This document shows, piece after piece, positions 45,859 through 56,499 of a stretch of 64,000 bases of DNA; within the stretch, counting starts at the first letter, position 1, and each line of letters starts with the position of its first letter. The DNA comes from Coniferiporia sulphurascens (lineage: Eukaryota > Basidiomycota > Agaricomycetes > Hymenochaetales > Hymenochaetaceae): contig NBBA01000015.1 in assembly GCA_002794785.1 (NCBI GenBank), forward strand, positions 248,001-312,000, written 5' to 3'. The notes beneath the pieces are model-generated. The model ran no database searches. It was not told where the DNA came from and worked only from the letters and a program-made list of their open reading frames with translations. The position numbers were made by a program, and so were the translations under genes.

Positions 45859-48800
45859 ATGGATGCTTCAGATTCATCTTTTCAGCCCAGTAAAAGGCCG
45901 TGCATACGGATTACTCAAACTGAAGCAGATCAGCTCTCAAAAGACATACGGGAAACACTAACTGGCCCGGGCCTGCTGGGTGACGGGCCCTGGGAGCTTA
46001 CACCCGATCTAGACACTCTTTTCCAAATTATCTTCGCTATTTGGATCTGCGCCGACAAACCTTCGCTTATGGGACATGTCGTATCGAATCTGCCGGCTCG
46101 CAAAGTAGCCCTCGATCGCATTTTAGGACTTCCGCTCGATCAGAAGGAATTATTTTGCAGCTCATTGTCGGAGACTCGCGACAAGGGTGATTGGATAGGA
46201 TTTATCAATAAGTGGTGTGCGTTCGTACCGTTTTCTTGAACAAAACATCTGCTCACCGTAATTCAGTCGACGTCGACATTGTCAGCGTCAGCGACGGCAA
46301 CCCGTCAGATAAGGACTCTCTGAAATATGGAACTCGAGAAAATGGCAAGGGTTTTTTCATTCCATCTGTATGATTTTAATGTCCCATTAATATTAGCGGC
46401 AATATCCGGCTGGAACCGGGAGTATGCCGGTACAATGTCCGATGTGCTTTGGGCACATATTCGTGATTTTAATTCTTCCTCTTTGGGTGGAAATTACGAA
46501 AGTTTCTGCCCTATCATACAATCATCGGGAACTGGAAAATCGCGCACTGTTGACCAGCTCAGTATTGATCACTTCGTCATCCCCATATGTTTAAGGGCAT
46601 GGGGTACTACTGGTACGCGTCTCGCGCTTAGCAGACTCTTCCGGTCTATAAATGATCTTATACAGGGGTCCCACCTGGAGATCACAGTATTCTGGACTTA
46701 TTACATGAATACCGTTACTATTCAGTTGATTTTGTCGACGCTTTTTTGTCGGCGCTCTTTGAAGTCACGTACAAAAAACTTATAGAGTTATACGATAATA
46801 CTGGCATCGACTGTCAAGCCCTATCAGCAGATTTCCGTCACCGCATGACGGATGGACAGACTACAACTGAGGCAAATCAGTTTCGCAGAGAGTTGTATGA
46901 AGATGTCGTTTGCCATACGGTTAAGGTGACTCACTCTTTTCACCCTTTGATCTTCGACTAAATATTCCTGCAGGTTTTTAGCACCCGACGCGAAGTCGGA
47001 TCGCAGCAGACTACGCAAGATTCCTTTACCGCATTCCGCAGGCTAGCGTCGTTTCTTCATGGACGTACGGTTCAACAAGGCTCATCCTCGTCCATGGCGG
47101 ACGGTGAGGTTCCTCTTTGGACAGTCACATCTGTGCATAGCTGATTGAGGATATGCAAATACGCTGAAGATCTCTACAGAAAACACGTACCCCACGTCAT
47201 CTTAGCTTTTGATGAGGCCACCGCACTCATGGACACAAGGGATGGCCGACGCACTATTTTCGACCCGTTACGCCAACAGCTTCGCAAATTGGGTCGTTGC
47301 TCACTTTTCACCCTCTTCCTTTCCACGAGGATGCCCGTCCCAACTCCCGTTCTGCCGCCTGAGAAACCAGACAGTTCTTTGCGTATCGTCAAGACAGTGC
47401 TGAAACCGTACCCGCCATTTACGACGCTCTCGATGGACCTGTTCGCAAAAAAAGGGAAGGATGCTTCCCGCGATGATCAGGAAAACGAAGAAACAAACGC
47501 GGACAAGGCGTCCTGCCACGAGCTTTCCCTACGCGAGGTTTCGAGCGAGCGCTTCATGGCCCGCCTGGGACGCACACTGTATGTACTCCTTCGCTCGTCC
47601 GCAGGAATGCTCAATTGAAGCACCCATTCAGGTGGGCATCACGTTTTAATGTGGAGACCGACTCTCCGCCTGAGGATATCGTCAATTTCGCCGGCGCGAA
47701 ACTCATGAACGAAGAGCACTTTACTAATATGCAAGACACGCAGTTTACGGAGGCACAGGCGTTTGCATGTCTGTCAAAGCGAATTCCTGTCGATTTTGAT
47801 AGCTCGGCGGAGGAACAGCAAGTTGGGGAACATATGCGCGTCTGTCTCAACGTTGACCCTAATTTTGAGACAATGCTCACGGTGTCGCACTCTGAGCCGC
47901 TACTTTCAGAAGCTGCATTCGCTATTATGCAAAACAAAGGATTTAAACCCGAGTCAACTCTTCTGGACATCATGTCAAGAAACTCCGTTAATAAGGACGA
48001 CCGTGGAGAACTCATTGTTTTACTGCTCTTGATACTGGCTCGAGATGCTGCAATCTGTGCCCAGAACAGCGAGATGATGTGGAGGAGGATGAATATTATC
48101 TCTTCAAGAACCATATCTGGTGACCCGGCGGAATGGAACCGTGTCATCTCTGTTTCAAACTTCGTCAAGAGTCTTTTCAATAACTTGTCCCTCGATATCG
48201 CACATGGGATCGAATCGGATTTCACAGGGGCAAACACACATTTCAACCACTTCACTAAAGTGTACGAGCAAGAATTGATCCATCGACGGTATCTCGTGCG
48301 ATTAATGGCTCGCGGGTCCGGACTCTTCAATAGCGACAGTCACGGGTCTGTCGATGCTATTGTTCCGTATTTGACAGGCACGCATCTGCGAGAAGATCGG
48401 CTAGGAGTTATTCAAATTCGGATGAAGAACGTCCAGGATGAGTCTCAGGGCTCCGACTGGGATATATTCGACGAAATGGAACAGTTCAAGCTGGGGATTC
48501 TCGATTATGAAGACGACGCTCTGCCTACGATCCGAATTGTTTTCGCGTTGGCTAACGAACCGAATCTGCGCGCGAGGAAGGTGGACGTCAAGAGCAAGAA
48601 CGGTAAAACTTATACAGCGTATGATATATGGTGTGCTGGTGTGTCGAGCAGGTTCGTCAAGCCCATCAGCAAGGATGCGGTGCCATGCTGGCAAGCGCTG
48701 GTTGTTGCATCTTGCGCTTGGAAAAGTCGCTTTACGAAGAAAGGAGAGTGCGACATGTACCCTTATTTTCAGGCGATGAACCCGGGTGCAGCATCCGATC

Positions 48801-48871
48801 CCATATTTTGGGCAAATTTCCTTCCGTTATCGGGAGACATACCAGTAGAAGACGTTTCGGAAGAAATTTAA
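45859..48871 (+). CDS. Crinkler-like P-loop NTPase with nuclease-like C-terminus, gene B (intact)
   Basis: Seven exons (45859-46216, 46267-46350, 46397-46612, 46666-46925, 46974-47103, 47170-47578, 47632-48871) join in phase to 898 residues with no stop. N-terminus: basic KRPCIRITQTEADQLSKDIR. Walker A IIQSSGTGKSRTVDQLS near residue 188; Walker B HVILAFDEATAL near 360. The C-terminal half has SEPLLSEAAFAIMQNKGF, RDAAICAQNSEMMW and, near 725-748, D-A-I-V-P-Y followed 20 residues on by Q-I-R-M-K, resembling a PD-(D/E)XK nuclease core. This NTPase plus nuclease layout is that of Crinkler-type proteins, which are expanded in fungi and oomycetes. No signal peptide. Role unknown: effector, genome defence or inter-strain conflict are possible. 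Confidence 0.82.
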
Positions 48872-49259
48872 TTGTAAGTGAGAAAATAAAAGGCTTAACG
48901 CCACATGTAACCCCCAGTTTCTTGGGCGACTTAGTCGTAAGTGATGTCTGCCTGTGGCCTGGGAGATGGCTCTCGCAAATTGTAACATAAGTAGATTCTT
49001 GAGAATGTTTACATTATTTCACTGTTAATCCCAGTCTGCCGCAATTCACCATGCATCTAGCGGGTCCGCCGCCGAAAGTACAATAGGTTTAAGAGTATGC
49101 TCACTGCGTATGTACCAAGCCCTTTCTTGAAGGACTGGATTCTGGATCCTCATCGGACGCCAAGATGAATGCTTCCAGTGAAAGGTGATATGCATACTGG
49201 TATGTATTATTACAAGAGGTCGCCATTCGTAACCTGAACATAGGGAGTGCATAAAAGGT
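48872..49259. other. Intergenic 3' of gene B
   Basis: 388 nt of non-coding sequence between NTPase gene B and the three-TM gene fragment. No recognisable repeat. Confidence 0.5.
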
Positions 49260-49520
49260 ATTAAAAAGACATAAAACATAAAAAGATCGTAGAAAGGTCT
49301 CGAGCATATACATGTATGCAGGCATGAACGTATGGAAATCAGTCAGGTATACAAATCCCAACATGGATACCAAGTGTTTTAAAAACACCACAAGAACACC
49401 TCCGCCCAGCCTCCTTCCCACAGAGAGCCTCGCGCGGGGCGCTGGGGTAAGACATACCACTCGGGTCCCTACGTCCCGTAGCAGATCCAGCGGGTGACGT
49501 AGTAGAAGAGCGGGCAAAAG
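49260..49520 (-). pseudogene. 3' fragment of the three-TM gene
   Basis: On the minus strand it matches the last exon and 3' UTR of the gene at 53437-54829. About 49505-49455 corresponds to the block LFYHVVRWVCYIA, then a deletion of the TM region, then 49450-49385 corresponds to WCVLPQRPARGFLWEGGWAE, followed by the shared 3' UTR (CTGACTGATTTC, GTTCATGCCTGC, TATGCTCGAGACCTT, TCTTTTTATG). It lies about 130 nt 3' of NTPase copy C in the same orientation. Confidence 0.75.
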
Positions 49521-49644
49521 CAGACTCAGATCGATTAAGCTTTGACCGCTGTAGAGTCAAATTACGAATAATTTGTCAGTACAGTCATACATTAGTATAT
49601 AAGATAATTGTTATTCAATGTCTTCTGCACGTCTTTCTTCTCGC

Positions 49645-52600
49645 TAATTCCTTCCCTTCCGAAATCCCGACCCCGCAATATATACCTTCCCAGGGAAAAG
49701 AGAAAGAGAACATACCCTCAAAAACCCCAGCACCATAGTAAACGCATCAGGAGTCTACTTACACTCACTCATCAGGCTGCAGTCACGGTATCCCACTGTG
49801 GTATCGGTCGAGATACGTATCCACGATTTGGGACCCCACAGCGGCGTGTCGCTCAGCTTCCTCAGTCCCCTCAAGCTCGTCATCTCCACCGGCAGGATCC
49901 ATATCTATGTCCATTTCGGTGTACGTTTTGCTTCTGACGTCTTCATCAGCGCCCCTTTCCGACGGGCCCACGTCGGAAGACGAGATGAACACATCCCCTC
50001 CGGCCCCTCGTCCTGCTGGCTCGATTACCGCACTTTCCAGATCGCTCAGCAATGGGAAGAAGTTATCCCAGAACGGTGGATCAGATGCCGAACCGGGATT
50101 CATCGCCTGCAAAAAAGGCAGCATACCAGGCTTCCCATCGATTTCGAACAGACTCTTCCACACCACGGATATATCAAGTAGCGCCTTCCAGCACGACTCC
50201 TTACCTTTACTAATGGGTTTGATATGTTTGCTGGACAGACCGGCACACCAGATATCGTATGCTGTGTAGGTCTTTCCGCTCTTACTCCTCACGGCTACTT
50301 TTCTTGCACGCAGAGCAGGTTTGCTGGCCAGCGCGAAAACAATCCGGATTGTGGGTAGGGCATCGTCGTCGTCGTCGTCGAAAATGCCCACCTTGAACTG
50401 CTCCATCCTGTCGAATAGATCCCAATCGGGATCCTGCCATTCGCCCTGGACGTTCTTTACTTGAATCTGAATGACACCCAATTGATTTTCGCGTAGCCGC
50501 TCTCCGATAATGTAGGGAAGGATGATGTCAACAGACTCTTGATTGTTTGCACACAGCAACCCAGCACCACGAGCCAGGTATCGCAAAAGGTATCGTCGAT
50601 GAACCAATTTATGCTCGTACGCCTTATTGAAGTGATTAAAATGCATGTTCGCATCCGCGAAGTCAGAGCCGATACCGGTTTTTATGTCTTCAGGCAGTCC
50701 ATTGAAGAGATATTTGATAAATTCTGCAACAGAAATGGTGCGCTGATATTCCCCCTGCCCTGATAGCGCTGGGACTTGCATGTCTTTCCATATCTTTTCG
50801 CCATTTCGGTGGCAGACCGCAGCATCCCTAGCTAGTATCATAACCAGCAATGCTAGATACTCTCCACGGTCACCCTTATGTATGGAAAATCTGGACATGA
50901 CGCGCAATAAAGCCGATTCAGCATTAAACCCTTTATTCTGCATAATAGCGAATGCCGCTTCCGAAAGCAGTGGTTCAGAAGGTGACAGAGTCATCATGCT
51001 TTCGAAAGTTGGGTCGACGTGCAGACAGATACGCATGTGGTTTTCGACTTGATCATTTTGCTGCTCACGGGCAAGACATGTCGTGGAATTGAATTCGAGA
51101 GGAATTCGCTGGGCCAGACATGCAAACACTTGCTCAGTAGTAAACTTCACATCATCACTGCTGCTGAAATTCGGCTGATTGAGAAGTTTTACACCGGCAA
51201 AAAAGACCATATTCTCTGTGAGAGTAGCAATGTCTTGGGCACTGAGTCCTCTATATTTGTCGCTGCCCAGTCCAATTCGAGAGGCCTACCTACGAAAACC
51301 ACGTTAATACTTAACTAAGAACAAGGGGATTAGATGCCCACAGGGTGCGGCCGAAGCCCGACATGAACTTTACGCTCGAAACCTCAGATAAGGATAATTC
51401 ATGGAGCGGTCCTTCCTCCATACTCGACTTCGTGTTTGTCCCTCTTACGCGGGAACCATCCATCCCTTTCTTCGCAAATAGGTCAAATGCGGCAGCTGTG
51501 AAAGGAGTATTAAGCTTCAAGGGCCCTTTCACGATGCGCAAGGAGCTACCAGGCGTTCCGCTCGGCGATACAAATGCTGCGGTCCGCCCAGTCGTAGACA
51601 GAAAGAGGGTGAAAAGTGAACACGGCTTCAGTTGTCGAAGCCAATAGCGAACTGGGACAAAAAGTATGTGTCCGTCATAGTATAGCTCAGTAAGAGCGGC
51701 TGCTTCATCGAAGGCCACGATAACAATCGGGTGATACTTCTCCCATACTTCGCTAGATTCTGCGTGTAAATGGGCGCGTTATGGCCCGCGAATACTACTT
51801 TTCAACCGGAAGGAACACACCTTTCGGCGTCGTCGTCGGCGTCGGAGATGAACGCCGTCTTACAGCAAACTCGATCAGAAATTCTTGAAGGCGTTTGAAT
51901 GCAGTAACCGTAACAGAGTTCAAGTTGAATGTCTCTTTGCTGGATGGAGAGTCGTTTTTTTCCGTTCCTGTATCTACATTAGCCTGAGCCCTGAGAATCT
52001 GTGGGGAATTGTAAGCGTCTTAAAGGCAACTTAAGTTCAAACTACTCACGTTGTCAGCACGCCGAACGACGCAGCATACAATTTTGTGCGAAACTGATTC
52101 GCCTTAGACATCGTCTGGCCGTCGGTCATGCGGAGACGAAAGTCTGCTGCAAGAGCTGTATAGCTCACGTCACTGTTCCCGTACAGGTCCCGGAGCTTTT
52201 CAAGGGTGACTTCAAAAAGTGCCGAAAAGAAGGCATCGACATGTTTTATCGTGCGATTTGAATTGGCGACTAGGAAGTTTCGAATATTGTGATCGCCAGG
52301 TGGGAATCCTGTAGCGAAATCATAGCAAGTTGGAAAACCACATCAATATTACGAGCGAGGTACGTAGAAGCACATACCGCCTGTTCCTGATGCCCTAAAG
52401 CACATGGGAATGACGAAGTGATCGATGCTGAGCTGGTCGACAGTACGCGATTTTCCCGTCCCAGAGGATTGTATGATCGGACAGTAATTTGCATATTTCT
52501 CAGTCACAGAGAATTGGATGCAATCACGGATATGAGCCCAAAGCTCTTCAGACATCCTGCCGACGTACTCCCTGTTCCATCCAGCCATCGTCGCTAATGG

Positions 52601-53136
52601 GGTGTCAGGACATACAGTCGAATGAGGGACGAGCCTTACCCCTTTCCTGATCTGCGAAGTCCTGAGGCATGACCTTGTCCGATGTATTACCGTCGCTGAC
52701 ACTGACAATGTCGACGTCGACTGAATAACAGTGAGCAGCTGTTTTGTTTAAGAAAAACGGGCACGAACGTACACCACTTATTAAGAAATCCTATCCAATC
52801 CCCCTTATCGCGAGCCTCCGACAATGAGCTGAGAAATAATTCCTTCTGATCGAGCGGGAGTCCTGTGATGCGATTGAAGACTTGTCTGTAATTTGGTAGA
52901 TTCAGTGCGGCATGTTTCCCCAGCTCAGGTTTGGAGATGCCGTTCCAAATACCGGTGATGATTTCGGAAAAAACGAGCGGATCGTCTTTAAGCTCCCAAG
53001 GCCCATCGCCCAGCAGGCCAGTTAGTGCTTCCCGTATGTCTTTTGAGAGCTGATCCGCTTCAGCTCGAGTAATCCGGATGCATGGTCTTTTGTTGGGCTG
53101 AGGAGATTCGTATGAAGAGGGGCGTTTGTGGTCCAT
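49645..53136 (-). pseudogene. Crinkler-like P-loop NTPase, copy C (full length, broken)
   Basis: ATG at 53134-53136. The same exon pattern as gene B: N-terminus with KRPCIRITRAEADQLSKDIR, Walker A IIQSSGTGKSRTVDQLSI, Walker B VIVAFDEAAAL, then the long last exon with LGVIQIQVKN and an acidic tail ending at 49783. Two lesions: a one-base deletion near the end of exon 4 (about 52065-52075; copy A keeps the base), and TGG changed to TAG at the first full codon of the last exon (about 51291-51293). Otherwise it is nearly identical to copy A, extending into the 3' flank to about 49645. The last exon alone is an open frame of about 475 codons. The intact three-TM gene lies 300 nt upstream on the same strand. 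Confidence 0.78.
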
Positions 53137-53436
53137 GGCCTGCCTGTTTCCGTTAACGTGCCAGTACTCAACTCGAAGTGCTATAGCAAGTAGCCGCGTC
53201 CTGGTTGAAAGCAAGCTGCACTCCGCTGACGTAAGTGCACGCCTATAGCCGTGAAACCTAAAATCAAATTTCTACTGTACATGTACATACATCCAACAAA
53301 AGACAGAGAGCATAAAAAGACCATAGGAAGGTCTCGAGCATATACGCAGGCATGAACATACGGACATACAGAAATCAGTCAGGCATAATACTTACAAGTA
53401 ACCAGCACGCGTCTCCAAAAACAAAAAACCCCAACA

Positions 53437-54829
53437 TCACAAGAACATCTCCGCCCATCCTCCCTCCCACAGAAATCCCCGCGCAGGACGCTGCGGCAAG
53501 ACACACCACTCAGATCCATACGTCTCATAGCGGCCCCGCATGAAGCGTATATAGCACTTGTACCCGAGCGCGAACGCGCACACGCCGAGCAGGACGAACC
53601 AGCCCCTGTGCGCCCCGAGCTGCGGGAACGCCACCCACGCGCTATGTGTCGCGTAGACGTCCAAGGCGAGGACGGACGCGAGGACTGCTATGTAGCAGAC
53701 CCAGCGGACGACGTGGTAGAAGAGCGAGCCGCGGAGCCATTGGCGGAACCGTCGCCGCGTCTGGCAGTAGACGTCCTCGCGCTCTGCGAAGGGGGGCGCA
53801 TGGGGATGTTAGATTGGTAAACATGTGGTAGGTGGAGGGGAAAACGCGGTACGAACCGACTACGTTGACATAGCCGAATTGCTGTGTGAAGTTGTGCAGA
53901 GCTAGCGCAGAGATGCGCTCTTCGTCTGCTGCGTAGAAGGCGTCGTAGCGACCCGGGACCAAGAACTGTCGAAAAAAAAGTTTTGTCAAGCAATGTTAAT
54001 ATGATTATAAGTGTCTGTGGCTCGGGCGATCGGGATTAAGCGGGATCAGACGCACCTCCAGCTCCTCGATGCTGAACCTCCTACGCACGAGGTCAAGGCG
54101 CAGGCTCCCGTCGTCTTCAAGCGGGAAGTAATCCATCATCGACAGTACACGGCCTTCGAGGACCCACGGGTCCTTCCTATGCAGCCGCTGTTCCAGCGTA
54201 CCCTTCCGGAATCGGAGACAAACACCAACAGTCCTGTCACATTACACACATCAATTAGAACAAACACCCGCTTCACGACGCATTGTCGCCACCCCGAGCC
54301 CCGAGCACAACGCCACTCACCCCGGCCTAGCCACGCACTCCCGCACCCTCTCCCGGGGGTGCAGCGCAAACACCAAATCATACGGCAGCGGCTCCCACAC
54401 CTTCCCAATCCTCACCAGCTTCCCCAAATTCCTGCGCGTGCACTCCGCGCGGAGCGCCGCGGCCCTGCGCCTCACACGGCGGTACCTCCGGCGCCAGCGC
54501 GCGATCGCCGCGTCTACCTGCTCGAGCTTGGACTGGATGAGCAGCGCCTTTGCGAGGTGCCGCTGCACGAAGCGCGTGCGCGCGGCGAGCAGGCGCGTCG
54601 CTGCGTCGCTGACGTGTTGGGAGAGTCGGTGTCGGAGGGAGTGTGTTACGGCGTTGTCCCAGAGGGCTTCGAGCGCGTAGGCGAGCTCGTTGGTGAGCGA
54701 GGTTGGGAGACTTAGAGATGGAGACTCGGATGAAGTGCGTTGGGAACGCTGGTGGAGTCCGATACAGGTGAAGAGGGCCAGCCCGACGGTCGATCCTAGC
54801 GCGGTGACTACGAGCGCTCCGGTGTCCAT
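53437..54829 (-). CDS. Three-TM protein of unknown family, paralogue 2
   Basis: Exons 54321-54829, 54056-54233, 53857-53965 and 53437-53783 join in phase to 380 residues. TM1 at residues about 5-25 (ALVVTALGSTVGLALFTCIG). An Arg-rich amphipathic helical stretch follows (AIARWRRRYRRVRRRAAALR). Exon 2 carries VCLRFRKGTLEQRLHRKDPW and MDYFPLEDDGSLRLDLVRRR, exon 3 FLVPGRYDAFYAADEERISA. The last exon holds TM2 (VVRWVCYIAVLASVLALDVY) and TM3 (WFVLLGVCAFALGYKCYIRF). Exon phases and conserved blocks equal those of the gene at 9449-10725. Much higher GC than its paralogue. Function unknown; association with the NTPase copies is described under findings. Confidence 0.75.
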
Positions 54830-56499
54830 AGTAGCAGTAGCAGTAGCGGAGTTGAGTTACCCCAGGAGTTGAGGAGCAGAGGAGCAGAGGAGCAGAGTCG
54901 TCTTGGGATCAGAGCCTCAGAGGTACGTCCAACAAGCCAGCGCGAGAAGGATACTGGTACTGCCAGTGGAAGGGTCAGGAAGAAACAGCCCCGCCCTGAT
55001 CCCGACATTTATGAAGTCTCAAACCAAGGCAAAAGGAAGAAGAAGAAGACGAAAAAAACAAGCAATCCAAGCAGCACAGGCCCTCGTCTCCACGCCAGAC
55101 TCCCGACAGCAACCTGAGCTCCATAAACTCCCTTGTGCGAATCTCAGTAGTCGAGCCCCATTGAAAAAAAAAAACAACGGTGACAGCACGCTAGGGCCCT
55201 CCGAGTCCGAGTCCGAGTCGCCCCTCCTTGTCCATAGTATTAGGACAGATATTAGCTTGAGCGTTCACACAGCGAAGGCCGGGCGCCAGAGTAGTGCAGT
55301 GTAGTGTAGTAACCAAACGACAACAACAGCCTGAGGCAGAGCGTGTCAAGACTCAAAAGCAGAAACCGTAAAAGCCAACAAGTCTCCCCGCGATCGCTGT
55401 TCGCTCAGGCTGCCCGCCGTCCAGCCTGAGTATTGAACTTCGCTTAGTATAGCACGCAGTGCAATGAGGGACCGCGACTGCGACTGCGACGAAGGTCCAC
55501 ACTCAAAAAAAAAAAAGTCCCCCCTTGTATTTGTTAACCGACAGTACTTGCCCACGCTCCGAGTATCAGACGCCGGTGCATATGGATCTTCCTTCCTTTC
55601 GAAAAAAAAATTGATGGTCTTTTCAACCGGAACAAACGACCAACCACCGTAATACATGTACACGCAACATCCAACCACCTTTGAGGCAGGCCCACATCCG
55701 AGTCCAAAATCCAATACGTCCAAGAAAAAAAAACAATTAATATCATTAATTATCAGCGCCAGTACTAGTACCAGCACTGGTGGTGCAAGACAGAGCGCAA
55801 AGTGCAGAGTGTAGAGTGCAGAGTTGTAGGATACTGGTACCAAAAATTCCCATATCCACCGAGCCGATACCGTGACAATCCAGAATCCAGAATCCAGAAT
55901 CCAGATCCAGGTAGAAAGAAAAAAATAAGACGAGAAAAAAAAAAGGGTGTACAAGATCAGGACCAGGACCGAGGACCGATGCCAAATACGGTACGGTGCG
56001 GTGCGGCGAAGAAATACAGTACCTATGTAACGCGAAAACGAAGAAAAGTAAGCGTAGCGTAAGTAATCCTAAAAGTCACCTCGGCGTCAAAAAAAATCGA
56101 AAAAAAAATCGAAAGGTTAATATAGTCTCGTAACGGGGCCGAGATGGTGGGTACGGTAGAGGTAGAGGTAGATAATTGATTCTTGGTACTTGGGACTTGG
56201 ATTGTTCTTTGTCCTGTGAGGAACCGGGACTGGGATGCGGTGAGCGTTAGATAAGAAGGACGGAGACGGAGTGGAGAGGGAATAAACTAAGATTGGGATT
56301 GGGAATTGCCTGATTAACTTATACTTTCTTGCGAGCAGGGAAAAAACAAAACAAAATGGATCCAAGTCCGGGGTAAAAGGCGATCGACGCGCAAGTCGCA
56401 AGTCGCACACGCCGTGCGGTAAGACCGAGTCCCAGGTGGCGGGGCAGCAGCGGCGGCGGAACAACCACCAAAAACGAATTTGCCACGAGAAAACCTCGC
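54830..56499. other. Gene-free stretch, three-TM gene promoter and beyond
   Basis: 1.67 kb with several poly-A runs (for example near 55505, 55601 and 55938) and a tandem repeat. 55700-55915 has a decayed counterpart at 17941-18066. No coding signal. Confidence 0.55.
55878..55908. repeat. Short tandem repeat, 7-bp unit
   Basis: About four units of CCAGAAT in a row. A two-unit version on the opposite strand is seen at 17943-17960 in the related fragment. Confidence 0.7.

Noticed and set aside
47100..47170. Apparent frameshift in NTPase gene B before the Walker B exon
   Set aside because: Using the acceptor at 47168-47169 gives matching phase and a continuous frame, so no frameshift is needed.
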